Source of the DNA: Moniliella sp. 'wahieum'
Taxonomy: Eukaryota; Basidiomycota; Moniliellomycetes; Moniliellales; Moniliellaceae
Assembly: GCA_003971905.1 (NCBI GenBank)
Contig: RSEE01000074.1
Coordinates: 1-64,000, forward strand
Reading direction: 5' to 3'
DNA length: 64,000 nucleotides
Shown here: positions 21,800 through 33,872 of the stretch, piece after piece
Layout: the number at the start of each line of letters is the position of its first letter
How positions within the stretch are numbered: the stretch's first letter is position 1
The notes under the pieces: generated by a model
Seen by the model: the letters and a program-made list of their open reading frames with translations, nothing else
What the model was told of the DNA's origin: nothing
Database searches by the model: none
Made by a program: the position numbers and the translations under genes

Positions 21800-22410
21800 G
21801 TAAACACCCTACGTTGTCAACCTCAACGCGGCCAAGCAGGCGCTCGCCTCGGCGGTGGCGGCCAACGATGTCAAGAAGCAGGTTGAAATCCGGTCGGCGA
21901 CCATCTGTTAAATGGTAGCGTGTCGCATCAACCACTCTCTGTTTTGGAAGAACCTTCTACTAAGCACCGCCGAAGGCAAAAGTGGGGGCCCGCGCTGCCC
22001 GACGGTCCGCTCAAGCAACAGATTGAGAAGGACTTTGGCTCTGTTGACCCGTTCAAGGGCCCAATTTAACACGCTTACTGTTGCTGTCCAGGGCTCAGAC
22101 TGGGGATGCCTGTGGGGTGGAATCCGCCGGCGGGCAACCTGGAATGTACGTTGCCTAAATTTGAACCCAGCCGAAGGACTGAGGGATGTTGAACTAACTA
22201 CAAAAGAACCAATCCGCATTTGGCGGTGGGCGGTGGTGGTGACCGCCAAGGACTAAGACTCACTCATTTGGCACATCCCCATCATGGTTTAGTGGATGTG
22301 TGTTGGGAGCATGAGTACTACCTGCAGTACAAGAACCTCGTCCGTACCTAGAGGCCATCTAGAGTGACGTCAACCCGAAAGAAGCTGGGCACCTCTTTGC
22401 CGAGAGGCTT
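21800..22410 (+). pseudogene. Decayed Mn/Fe superoxide dismutase (SOD2-like)
   Basis: Iron/manganese SODs convert superoxide to hydrogen peroxide and oxygen, usually in mitochondria. Fragments in the right order are visible across frames: YVVNLNAAKQALASAVAAND (about 21810-21870), INHSLFWKNL (21928-21957), QQIEKDFGSVDPFKG (22016-22060), VAQGSDWG-type LTVAVQGSDWG (22074-22106), then WEHEYYLQYKN (22301-22335) carrying the metal-ligand Glu/His block, and VNPKEAGHLFAERL (about 22370-22407). The N-terminal HHSKHHQ half is absent apart from SKH just before YVV. Stops and frame switches are denser than in neighbouring genes, the ligand block has an extra codon (DVC-WEH), and it sits beside a dead tRNA. 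Hence a pseudogene call, though an error-ridden real exon set cannot be excluded. Confidence 0.7.
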
Positions 22411-25400
22411 CCAAAGTCCTAGCGTAGCTGTAACGGTTGCGGGTCCCCAACGAGCTCAGCGGAGGGAAGTTGGCGGTACACGATGATGTGAGTAGACTTT
22501 GTTCAACTCCAATGGACCCTCTCCCTCTGTGTGTCCACGGAACCCCGTGAGGAGTGTTTCATAGTAGGGTGGACTGTCATATACGCAGAATGCGTGGGCA
22601 CCGTTGGCATTACATGCTGCGTGCAAAGCAGTGTGCACTGCTTTCCTTTTGTTCGGCTTGTCCCCCGCTGCTGCACATAATGACCCCAGTAAATGAGATA
22701 GTCTTCCAACTAGTTGTAGAAACCATCAGCACCGTGGCCGGTTCGACTCCATCACAACGAAATGAGGCGCCCGGACGAGGAAACGGACGTCCAGATCCGG
22801 CAGCTCAACTTAGGGCACACTTGACTCAATACCAAAGACCAAATATTTGAAGGAGAACAAAATCAGTATTAGGGACTCAAAGTCGCGCACGGATCTCTCA
22901 GCGTACGAAAGGGACTCGATCTTGGTGGCCCATATCGAAGGAAGCATGATCCTTTTAGGCGCAACGGAGTCTATGGGTTGTTTTTCAGGCGAACCAGCCC
23001 ACAGTGACCCGTAACTTTATCCACCCCCTCACAAGGCGTGTCCTCACGCCGAATGAGAGAACATTTTAACATCCCTCCGAAGGAGAAGGGCTTCAAGAAC
23101 AAGTTGAAGAAGCGACCATCAGTCGAATGTGCACCTCCTGAGGGTACGCTACCCCTACTGAGACGAAGGAGCACACCCGGTTGCGAGCTTGGCCCCAATG
23201 CTTCTCACCATGGTGGATGTGGAAGGCGACCTCGGCCAGTGACTCATCACCCAAATCTTTGGCTGGGATCTACTAATCGTTCTCCGACTCAGGAACAAAG
23301 GAGACGAAGAGATATTGTGGAACTGGTGCCGATAGTAGCGGATGTACAAAATCTTGTCCACCAACCAATGCTCTTCTCACCGTTCAGCAGTAGTCGGTGG
23401 AGGTAAAGGATCATGCCGCGGAGCCACCTCGTCAAAACGGTAAGGCTCAAGACCAGACACATTCAATACCATATGAATCTTGATCGAAGCCGGCAGGTCA
23501 AGAAAAGAAAGGCACCTTCATGCACTTTTGCCTTATAACATCGAATTGAACCAAATGTCTTCACTTCAAAGGTCCACTGGGACATGTGAGGGGATTCTTT
23601 CTTGGTCAACCGTCAAAATCGAATCCCCACCTCCAGCTGAGGAGCTTCGTTACGCAGACGACCTCTCCAGATCGCTTTGCCCGCAAGCAAAAACATGCTC
23701 AAGAGCCTCCTTGGCTGGGATTGCAGCAGTGTCGCGAGCAATCTCATGCCCTTGACCCAACGCCATCTCTCCACCACAGTGTCACCAGGTTTGTGAGTGG
23801 GTGGAACCCATGCATGATGTATAACGGCGACGGGTCCGTCGATACCGAGTGATCAGTACTGTTAGAGCGAAAGCCGTGGCATCCAGATACTCGACCCAAA
23901 CGGACTGCGCACATGGCTGACAAAGTGAAGATGGGTCTGAACCAATTAAGTCGAAAAACCGCTCTGATTATCCATCCAACTGAGGATGCTGGGCAGTGAC
24001 TAAAATTTGACGAATGCGGTCACGGGGGGGGTCTCGAGACGGAGCCCGACCCCAGAATTTAGGGGTGAAGCCCTTGGGCGTGGAATCAGAGTTACATACT
24101 TCGGTAGCCCTGCTTCAGATTCTGGTTGAACGATGAGCGGGTGTAGAAGCAAGGGAGAGACCCTCTATAGTTTGGGCGGCTGCCTGCATGCAAAGGCCGG
24201 CTCAGACACTCCGAGGTAGGAGCCGCGTAGGTAATCGTCAGATCAGTTGAAAAGGGATCCATGAGCTCCGAGATAACGCGGTTTCCCGGTGGAGTTACCA
24301 CACGCGGCGCGCTGTGTAGTAGGCGGAATCAGACGAAGTCCTGGTAAAGAGCCCGCGCGATACTTACTGATAGTAACTGCGGCTTGAAGAGTGTGGTCCA
24401 TGTAAGTCGTAAATTCGTAAGCGTATATGGGTGAAGGATTTACAAGGGTGAAGAGTGGAGAGGAAAGTCGGAGGGGAAACAAGGGTTGGGCTGTGAGGAT
24501 CACCGCCCATTGGTCTACAGAATGTATAGGGGAATCGAACCAAGTGTGGAGAAGTGTGCTGGACCAACCACGAAATGCATGAAGAGAGAAACGAGGCAAG
24601 GGTCAAGGGTCAAGGGCAAAAATGACCCGAGACGAGAACCGAGGTGAGAGACCGAGTCGAATCCATATATCAAGTTTTGGAGTTTAGACGCGCGAAGAGA
24701 CACGGAGAAGAGACATTGTTTTATGGGTTTTATAGATAGGCTGAGAAACTCAACATGAGTCATGCGGCTATAGCGAAAGAGAACATGAACATTGATACGG
24801 AAAGAAGCCGAGAAGCGATAGAGACGATAAGGGTGTGGAGGTGGCTGTACAAGGCGACTTAGTCGTCCCCCCGTGACACTATAATACGCTTTGCGGCATC
24901 TCCATTGCGGTCTCGACAATAGCCGAGTGGATCAGGGCGTCTCTACAGTCCGACAAGACGGAGGCCATGCCGTCGCGCCGCCCCATCCCACCCTTGTTGT
25001 ATCCCACATACTCTCTGCGCTTGCTGCACTGGATACAGGGCAAGCCACGTTCCTACTGTGCGTTGTCTTCACCGACTCTAACGCGCTAAAGGTGTGCCAC
25101 GACAGAGCATGGTCTTTTGACTAGCACGTTGCTCGAATCCTTACCGTCACGAAGCACAAACCGGGCCAGTTATTCTGAGAGTGCACTCGGCTCTCCAATA
25201 CAATCGTCATCAAACAACTAGAGAGATTCTGAAGAAATTTAGATTTGGCGACAAGGAACTGCATGATTAAGGGGACACGTTTGAGTAACGGTGCACCAAT
25301 AACTACATCAAGTTTAGCAAACTGCGGTGTCAGGAGTGGTCTTGGTCTATCTCACCGTTGCTCGGCCCTGCATCTTGCCCGCCATTGCCTCGGCCTCAGC

Positions 25401-25971
25401 CCCAGAGGCAAGGTTCATGTTGGCTGTTATAGTTTGGCTGGTCTCGCTCACATTTCCAAATTCTTTGTCCCGAGCGTTTCGCTCTTTCCCTGTTCTTCCG
25501 CTTGGCACCATATCCTCTGCCTTGTTCTTTCTTCCCCCACGAAGTTCGTGATCGCTACATTCATTGACCTAGTCTCGACTCTGGTCTCCCTCGCCGCAGC
25601 TCCGACCATGACAACGGCCTGAGCCCCAAATCGCAGGATTCAGCCTGCGGAAGAGAAGTCTTATCTATCGCCTGATGGTATATGGAATCACAACGGACTC
25701 TCTTCCCCTTTTGATTGTATAGAGCACAACATGGGGTGTTGTCCTGTGGAGGCGATCGGCAATTGTGAAGGAGAGGTGCGTTACCACACCGTGTCCTCCT
25801 TGTTCTGATGCACATCTCTCACCTACTAGTATAGTAGCCTATCCATTTGCAATTTCCACGGTGGCCTCTCGCCCGCGGTGTGAAGCGTGCGGGTGATGCA
25901 TGATAGTCTGGGCGGGCGTGTTAAAGTACCAGGGGCCTGGGACCCACGCATGTGATACGCGTCTGATGATC

Positions 25972-26002
25972 TGATGCATCATGCATCATGCATCATGCAT
26001 CA
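25972..26002. repeat. Heptad array TCA+TGCA, four tetramers
   Basis: TGA TGCA then three TCA TGCA units and a final TCA. Overlapping ATGCAT palindromes recur every 7 bp. Confidence 0.97.
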
Positions 26003-26037
26003 TGTGGTTCGATGATCAAATCGATGGAGGGAACCCG

Positions 26038-26084
26038 TCACGCGTCACTAGTCACTAGTCACTAGTCACTAGTCACTAGCGTCA
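26038..26084. repeat. Mixed heptad array: CGCG then five CTAG units
   Basis: TCA CGCG followed by five consecutive TCA CTAG units and a closing TCA. The tetramer changes from CGCG to CTAG with no loss of 7-bp register. Confidence 0.97.
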
Positions 26085-27845
26085 CTGTAACGCGTGACAC
26101 ACGGTGCGTGACTTCGGGGTGACTCGGGATCATTGGTCACCGGGGTCACCGGTCACTCTCACTGAATCATCAGTACCTGAGTGCCCTGAGGCCCGAGGGC
26201 CTGAGGGCCTGCGTGCTGAGGCTGAGTACGAGTATTCACATTCACATATTCACATGTCGCAACCCGCTCCATCCGCGCCACGCCACGGCCACACGGGCGT
26301 AGTAGCGAACGCACTGACAGCTGCCGCGCTGACGCACCGACGGCTGACGCGCTGGCATGTGACATGTGACTCACAGCAGGTTTTGGCCACCGCCTGTATC
26401 GGCCCGGGTCAGGACTCAGACTCGGATCTCAGAGTATACTCTCAGTACCTTCTCAGTCCTCTCCGTGCTCAGGCTGAGTTCAGCGTTACTCGGTAGTGGA
26501 CCTACCGCCACCTCCCCTCTTTGACCAACCGTTACATAGGGCATCCTCCTCTCCCCCCTGGACTGTGAGTGGACTATCAACAGATCAACAGAGTACAGAC
26601 TCGCGACGCCAGGCGATGCCCCTTCAAGCTTCAAGTCAAGCTTCATGGCAAATAGGAGCCAGACGAGGGTGACAATTATATAGCGTTCGAGCAAATTTTG
26701 CGTCTTTTCTTTTCACAGTCCCATATGTTCACCGAGGGCGGCGGGGGGAAATGGACTGAAAGAGCAGTTGCACCGTGGCTGCTGTAAGTAGCACCGCCCT
26801 AGTTACAGAGGTTTGGTCTGTACTTGGTGTGGTCTGCGCCCCGCTCCCACATGGCGCCCCCACTCTGGTCCAGTTGTAAGCCGCGCGCATAGTAGACACC
26901 GCTGGCGCATTCCTGTCTGTTCTTCGTTACCACCCCCACCTCTTCGCTCAACTCGTTACTTCGTTCTCGCTTATCTCCTTCTGGTAGCTCTGACCGCGCC
27001 GTCTGCCTGCCGCAGTACGTCGCTACTACATAGCCGCGGTAAGATGAGGTCTATAAAGTGAGTTGGAAAATACCCACCATTGGATCGTTATCTTGTTTCA
27101 GTAGGAAAAGAAGTGAGAATGGAGAGGCCGGGGAGGGGGAGACGGTAAGGCACTGATATAACCAAGGGAAGATGGCGGGGGTTGAGCCCAGAAGTGGATG
27201 GTAGGGATCATCTAGAAGTCTCGTGATATGGCATAGCAAGGTAGCAAGGCATGTTACAGGAGAACGATAGTGGTACCAGAACGTATGGTAGGATATGTGA
27301 AAAAGGTCCAGCAATGCCCGAAGGAATAGGAACCGAGCCGTGGGCGATTCAAAGCAAGTACCAAATAGATTAAGATATGATGCTGACCATTGCATGGCGT
27401 CGGACCAAATGTTCTCACGATAGTACGGACAAGGCATAGCGAGATTGGGTTTGGTTGGCTGGTGCGTTTTGGGGGCCGATGCACGGGTGTACGAGCATAG
27501 CCAGATGGGGGAGCAATGATAACAAAATATTCGTAGTGGCAGGAGGGCGTAGTGCCAGTTCAGCCTGAGCCGGTCAAGGTAGGGTCCAGGGAGAGAGAGA
27601 TAGAAATGTTGTGTGTGGCGATTGCGATTCGCCACAGGAAGCCGAGACGAGCCAACTTCCTCCATTACTGGATGTGAAGTTAAAGTGCTGCCATCAGCCC
27701 GGACGGTAGGAATACTCGTGTGGGTTGGGATGAAGAGAGCGCGGGCCAAAGGAAGAAGGCGTGTAAGCCTCAGCGGGGCGGTCAAAGGACGCAGCCGAGG
27801 TTGACGGGGGCATTTCCCTCGCCGATCTAGTCCAGGGTGGAGTGG

Positions 27846-27900
27846 CCCCTGCTCCTGCCCCTGCCCCTGCCCTGCCCCTGCCCCTGCCCCTGCCCCTACC
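27846..27900. repeat. (CCCCTG)n hexanucleotide repeat
   Basis: About nine near-perfect hexamers. On the minus strand it would encode a Gly-Ala or Gly-Gln tract if the bHLH gene extends here. Confidence 0.9.
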
Positions 27901-28218
27901 TTGTCGGGGATGCTGATCGCGGACAAAGGCCGAGACCGACCGAGGGGATCGTACATCCCTCGGTCGCCGGCACGCCGGACCGAGTTGTATCCACCGTCGT
28001 ATCGATCGGCGGGATTGGACGGAGGATGAGAGGTGGTACGAATACCTTCCCCATACCCATACCCATCTCGGGCGCATACCTGTGCTCCATGTCGAACTCT
28101 TCTCGAGCGGGGTGGGGAGCATCAGGACGGAGGAGCAGGATGGGTGTCAAATGGGTGCGGTACGTTGCGTCCATGATAATACTCGCGGGGCATCGGAGGC
28201 GGTGGTGGGTCACCATGC

Positions 28219-29390
28219 CTAGGCAAGCGATTTGTTTCGCGTGTAGTTCGGGGAGGGAACGAGAGGCGAGAGGCTCATCTCTAAAGCGGAACGATGGAGA
28301 ATCCGCTGTTCCTTTGTTCCTCGCCCGTGGAAGCGTGGGGAGGAATGTAGATACCCGTGAGACCATGAGGCGGTGGCGGGTATCTGAAGGCACTGGGCTC
28401 GAACCTGCCCTAATACGGTTTCGTCCCACTTCGGCGCCTGTCCATGAAGGTGGGTACTCTCTGGGCCGGGCAGTGGCGGAGCAGGACGTTCGCGTGACCA
28501 CCCAGAGGTGGAAGGGTGCCCATGTTGTGCCGACGGACTGCCGACAATGGTGCTCTCGGGGCCCGGGGCACTGATCGGCCGCGTCGAATCAGGGCACGCC
28601 TGGAGTGCCATACGTAGCCGATCGTTCTCCCATAGTAGCTTGTCCCGCTCCTTCTTCACATCTGCAATGTGGTCGATGGCTATAAGAGACAGAAAAGAAA
28701 AACGCAGGTCAGTAATCTGGTGGTTAACTCGCGTACAAATGAGAGATCCACCACCACGTCGGCGGTGCACCACCCATTTTCGCCGGGGTTACCATGATTG
28801 CCGCCGCTCCCCCCGAAAGTGCCTGTGGCCAGAGGCTAAAGCACTGTAAAATGCCATGCCCCGAGCTGGGAACCGTGAGAAAGACGTAGGGGAATACGGG
28901 CAGCAGCACGCCCACAGGGTGCGGCCCAGCGCCAGGAAATGAGAGGAAGTCTTGGCAACTATCCAATCTGGCTAGGAAGGCGAACAAATAGCGGCGGCAC
29001 GGGAAGAAAGGGGGAAGGAACCGTGGTAACCTCAGTCGACGTTGGTGAAGCACCCCCTAGAATAAAAGTAGTGTTGTGACTGTGGCGGATGGGTCTGACA
29101 AGGGAGAAGTAGGGGCAGGGAAGGAAGAGAGGACTCACCTCGTGTTAAGATTTCCCACTTGCTGGTACGGGTGCCATGGTCGTCTGGCAGTTGGTTGCGC
29201 AGGTCCTCGAATAGCTCTTTCATTTCTTTCCTTCGTTTGCGTTTCGGCTAGCTTGTGATTCATCCGCAGCTCGGGGGAGCGGGAGGTGGCATACAAGTCC
29301 ACCATTTCCCCGCTTACCTCGGGGATTGGTCGTCCGGCCTTACTCCTCTCGGCTGGTCTACCATCCCCACCGCACGACGGGAAGAATTCG
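28219..29390 (-). CDS. Class B bHLH transcription factor (partial model)
   Basis: bHLH factors dimerise through two helices and bind E-boxes through a basic arm. The basic region reads RMNHKLAE then RKRRKEMKELFEDL; the frames join if one A is removed from an A-run at 29242-29244. It shows His-x3-Glu-x3-Arg (H..E..R), the class B signature that prefers CACGTG. Helix 1 and loop continue with RNQLPDDHGTRTSKWEILTR. An intron from 29138 (GTGAGT) to 28680 (TATAG) is phase 1 and splices exactly into AIDHIADVKKERDKLLWEND, giving helix 2 plus a short leucine-containing coiled coil. At 459 nt it is far longer than other introns here. The tail to 28219 is Pro/Ser-rich. The N-terminus is open: an in-frame stop lies near 29397, and Pro/Ser-rich ORFs continue to about 30500. 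Confidence 0.85.
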
Positions 29391-30239
29391 ATTCAGAGGG
29401 GGCCGGTCCGAAGGGGTAGGGAGGAGCGGATGCGTGGATGAACCGTGGGACGGCATGGAAGGCAGATGCTCTTCTTTCGTACGGAGTGGGGAGGAAATCC
29501 CTCCCATGCGCTCTTGCGTTAAGGGCCGTGGAGGTGTGACCCGCTGCTCCGTCAAAGGAAGGGATGAGGTCGCGGAAGGCCCGAAGCGGGCTGTGTCGGT
29601 AGGCTGGTGGCTGCCGCCGGATCGAGAATGGAAACCGAGGTGATCGTGGCGTGGGGGTGGTAAAGAGTTGTCACTGTTGGACGGCCGCCGATACCGGTCG
29701 CCTCGGCTGGTATTTTGTGGTGCGGGACAGCACCAGGGCGATGGCCATAGCCAACCCGATAATCCGATGAGGGGTCATAGGAGGGGGGGACTGCGTCAGC
29801 GCCAGGGACTAAGGTGGATGTTGACGTTGTCGGTGGAGCGAAGCCATAAGCTGGGTGTGTGTGTTGTGGAGAGGGGCCAACTCGCGCTCAGCCCCAGCCC
29901 ACCTTGCGTCACGCGCCGCGTCCAAGTCGGAGCGGACGGAGGATGGAATGTAGGACGCATGGGAGGGAGGGAGAAAGATGGAAGATGACGAGGGCCGGGG
30001 TCGGGCGGCAACGCACCCGGGCCAAGCCTGGGACTGTGGCTAGAAGGAATGGGGGTTGACGTAGGCGCAGGCGAGAAGCCTGCCGTACGCGGATCAAGGT
30101 TAGGCATGCGTCGACGGAGGAGGGAGGAGGATGTGCGGCGGGCGGAGAGTTGCCTGCGGGGCGCTTTTAGCAGGCATGGCCGGCCGCAGTGTGCCAACCA
30201 CGGAACAGAAAGTCGAGTGCGACTGCCCGTGGTGCTGAG

Positions 30240-30365
30240 GGGAAAGGCTAGGGAGGAGACGGAAGAGGAGAGGGAGGAGGAGGAGGGGGACGAAAGAGGA
30301 GGGGGAGAGGGGGAGGGGGACGGAGGAGGTGGTGGCGGTGGAGGTGGTTGGTGGCGGCGCGGCGA
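30240..30365. repeat. Polypurine / G-rich tract
   Basis: Over 100 bases of nearly pure A/G on the plus strand with many runs of three to five G. It could form triplex or quadruplex structure. The plus-strand Glu/Gly ORF here is a by-product of the composition. Confidence 0.9.
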
Positions 30366-30473
30366 TGGCGGTGGAGGTGATGGCAGTGGGTGTGAGGATG
30401 TATCGCGCTGGATGCTGGGGTAAGGTGCTGTGGGCGCTGGAAGACCAGCCTGCTGGGCGCAGCGTGCTCAGTG

Positions 30474-30501
30474 TGAACGTTGAACGTTGAACGTTGAACG
30501 T
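30474..30501. repeat. Heptad array TGA+ACGT, four perfect units
   Basis: Four exact TGAACGT units, followed within 60 bp by TCGA and GCGC variants of the same rule. Confidence 0.97.
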
Positions 30502-30717
30502 TGGTGTTGATCGATGATCGGTGACCAAGCGCCGAGCGGTCAGCGCTCAGCCGCTCAGCGCGTCAACGCGTCAGGCTCCGCCGCTGGCTTCTTCTGGCTC
30601 TGGCCTCAAAGCTTCAGGCCAACCAGCCTCAGGCTCAGCCGTTCACTGGGTACGAGCTTGAAGTATAGTGCCAGTGGCAAGGTGACACATGTGACATGTG
30701 ACCGTGACCGATTGCAG

Positions 30718-30734
30718 TCACTAGTCACTAGTCA
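30718..30734. repeat. Heptad array TCA+CTAG
   Basis: TCA CTAG TCA CTAG TCA, preceded at 30681-30700 by TGA CATG TGA units. Confidence 0.9.
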
Positions 30735-32902
30735 CCGACCAGTCCGGACTGTCGGTGGTTTATGATCGATGATATCACCCAGGGATCAAAGGAAGCTGAA
30801 CGCACGCGCTGAACGTTGGCTGAAGCGCTGAAGGTTGACGTTGAGGAGCTTGAAGCTTGAGAGCTTGAGGGCTGGTGCTGCGCTGCGCAGAAGCATGATG
30901 AACTTGACACAACTAGCTTTGAAATGCGAAGTATCTAGTGAGTACCGAGTACCGATGAGTAGTATACGATGAGTAGTACTATTGAGTAGTACTAGCACGC
31001 TAGTGAGAATATTCCAAAGTAAAGCTGTAACAAAAAGTAACCCAGTAACATGATAACACTAACGCCTAAGGCTAAGGCCTAAGGGCCTAAAGAAACCCAA
31101 GCCTGCAGACCAAGGAAAAAGGTTCATTATTCAATGTACTGACCGGTGACCGGCACCGGTAACATGAACGCCAACCGATATTCGGTAGCTGGTAACCGGC
31201 ACCGGTAACCGCGGATCGGGGATTAATTCGATTAATATTCGTCCTAAAGCTTAAAGCTTAAGTTAAGCACCTAGCGAGCGCTTAAAGCTTAAAACTTAAA
31301 GTGAGGAAGATTGATGCAATGATCGAGACACTTGTAGCATGCATGATGCATGACGCGTGACCGCGTGACGGTAAATGTGAGACGCGTGACGCATGACATG
31401 AGGCAGTGCGAAGCGCTGCATAATGCGCTAATGCGCGAAGCGCTAAGCTTAGCGCTAATGCCCGAATGGTTGCGGCGGCTGTCTGATGTTGAGCCTGTTG
31501 GCGCTTGGAGCGACCCTGTGAGCGCGTGAGCGCATGCCCACGGACTAGTTACTAGTTAGCGGTGGCCGGTAGATTGGCAGAACGACGAAGGTGGAGATCG
31601 GAGACCTGGAGGCCAGGCCAGGTGGGCTGCCGGTGTGTGTACCGAGTACGTATAGTGTGGCTCCCACACACAACGCCTCGGGGTCGCCGTTGGACGTTGG
31701 ACGTTGGTTGACAGGCTGTGGTGTAAACTCGGGTTCGGTACCGGGGACGTGGCTGGCAGCCTCCGCAGCCTCCGCTGCTGATCAGGCGGGCAGGCCACGT
31801 GTCCATTGCATCATCATGTCATCAATCCTCGATCCTCGGCATTCGACACTTCCCCAAAATTGGCCGGCGCCGGCTTAAGATGACCCTTTGTGATCTGAAG
31901 ATCTGAAGATCTGAAGGCCAGACCAGACCAGACCAGACCAGCCAGGCCCCAGGGGCTGCCAAGAGCAGAGGCAGGAGTCATTTCCAGTTTGAAAAAATCC
32001 CCAAGCTGGATAGCAAGCGCCACACGAGGACAATTTTCAATCGGCTACTTCACGCGTCACACGTCAGTCACACGTCACGTCACACGTCATGCTCATTCAT
32101 CGTGAGCGCGTGAGCTTCTGTTCCAAGCGCCAAGCCAACTTCAGTTGTGTCACATGTTTGACATGACACATATCACAGTGACACATGCTATGTGACATGT
32201 GACTAGTGATGTGTCGCGTGATCTGCCACCCATAATATGCATGACATGGACACCGACGACGTCGTCTACGTTCAACTTCACATGCTATCCGTTCGCTTCC
32301 GTTCTCTTTTCCCCCATTGGCTGGCCCGATACGGCCGCAATCAGTCATCAGCGTATCAACGGCTCAAAACCTTGGATGTGCTCCGGGCCAGGGGCCCTGC
32401 GGCGCCCTGAGGCTGGCGCTTCCCACAAGTAGGTCCCGAGACTTGTCACCGGGTCACCTGGCCGGTCACCGCGTCACTTCGGCACCCTTCGAACGCAACA
32501 TACCATACACTGAGCACTTCTATGTACTGAGTTGTACACCGATCGATGTTCCGAAGCGTCCGACAGGCCACGAGAGGGCAGCCGGTACGACATCGCATCA
32601 TGCATCATGCATCATGAATTGAATGAATGAAGCTGAAATCTCAGATCTGAGATTGATAACTTCGATAAAAACTCGATAACTATATGTGCATGTGTCGATG
32701 AACTTAACCTGGGTGTGACTAGTGACTGGTCCCGTCCCGAAACGAGGGAGAGGGAATTATTAATTAGGCCTTAGGGAACCCTGTTGTCCTTCTCCGTGAC
32801 GCGTGATCCCCGGGTTGGCAGTCATAGAATGGCTTGAATCGGAACTTAGCACAGCAGGGCACAGCTGGCACAGCTCTAAGATCTAATGTCGCTTGTTAAT
32901 CT

Positions 32903-32967
32903 TCAAGCTTCAAGCTCAAGCTTCAAGCTTCAAGCTTCGTGACGCGCGTGACGCGTGGCGCGTGACT
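32903..32967. repeat. Compound array of AGCT units, then CGCG units
   Basis: AGCT-type TCA units with one short unit, then TGA CGCG-type units. Between the two halves the spacer flips from TCA to TGA. Confidence 0.85.
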
Positions 32968-33144
32968 GAAGTGACGGAATTAAGTACCAACGCTTAGTCA
33001 CTCACTGGTCCCCCTGGCTGGTCAGCTGGCTCAGCGGATTGGTTCGTTGAACGTTAGTTGAACGTTGAACGGGTTGAATTTCACACCTTCAGATGTTCAC
33101 ATGATCATCGGATCACCAGTCCGTCTCCGTCCAGCGAGATGGTG

Positions 33145-33161
33145 TCACATGTCACATGTGA
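33145..33161. repeat. Heptad array with CATG
   Basis: TCA CATG TCA CATG TGA. The spacer changes from TCA to TGA across the tetramer, making the end of the array a longer palindrome. Confidence 0.9.
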
Positions 33162-33848
33162 TTGCCCGCGTCACACGTCAGGCGCGTCAGGCCGCGCGTC
33201 AGGCCCTCAGGCCCTCTCAGCCCATCGTGGAATCGCAAGTCACAATGACATGTATCTTCAAGCTTCGAGCTTCAAGCTTCAAGCTTGAAAGTGAAGCTTC
33301 AAGTTCCGAAAAGTTCCGCAAGGTTCCGAAGCGAGGCGGCCGCGGAGGCGCGGAAGAGTTGTCAGACGCCTGTATATGTATTAGCAATCGCTTCTCGTAA
33401 TTCCCCTTCCAATCTCCAACCTCCAACGTGCGTGTCCCACGCGATCCCACGAGCCACGGCCACTCCCGTTGCTGTTGGAAATTTACCGATAACCTATGTA
33501 ATGATTCATGAACGTAGGGACGTATAGAGTTCGGAGGTACGACTGCCACATGTGCGCCCTGTTTATTGTTTGGCATCATGTGCAACATGCATTAAAGTGC
33601 AACAGGCAGTCTGTTGGGGGACAGAGACCACAGCCCAGTGCACACGTACCAGGCCGTGGCCGAAAGCGCTTGGAATATGGATCCCACGCCCTCTTCTAAC
33701 AACACATGGAACAAGGGAACATGCATTGGTACAGAGGACCAAGTTACTGATGCATGATGTACTGTGACAGTGATGTATGATGTCCTGAAGCTTGGCATGT
33801 TTGACAGCTCAGGTGAGCGACGTTATTCGCGTCATGCACGTCATGCAG

Positions 33849-33872
33849 TCACGCGTCACGCGTCACGCGTCA
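33849..33872. repeat. Heptad array TCA+CGCG, three units
   Basis: Three exact TCACGCG units plus a closing TCA, producing ACGCGT palindromes every 7 bp. Confidence 0.97.

Larger units (their letters stand above)
22411..28218. other. Long region without supported gene; decayed sequence and heptad arrays
   Basis: 22411-25860 has only short unrelated ORFs and may be degenerate mobile-element or gene debris that I could not identify. 25860-26700 is rich in heptad arrays. 27050-28218 holds disordered-type minus-strand ORFs (Gly/Ala/Pro-rich, CCCCTG hexamer repeat at 27846-27900) that may be the C-terminal extension of the bHLH protein after a frame change. Confidence 0.45.

Noticed and set aside
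22980..23850. Retrotransposon pol/integrase remnant
   Set aside because: Some basic, His/Cys-containing short frames gave that impression, but no HHCC, DDE or reverse-transcriptase motif could be placed on either strand.
28385..28415. tRNA T-arm-like GGTTCGAGCCC on the minus strand
   Set aside because: No acceptor, D or anticodon arm at suitable distance; the sequence lies in the bHLH gene tail.
30049..30423. Glu/Gly-rich plus-strand ORF
   Set aside because: Purely a consequence of the polypurine tract.
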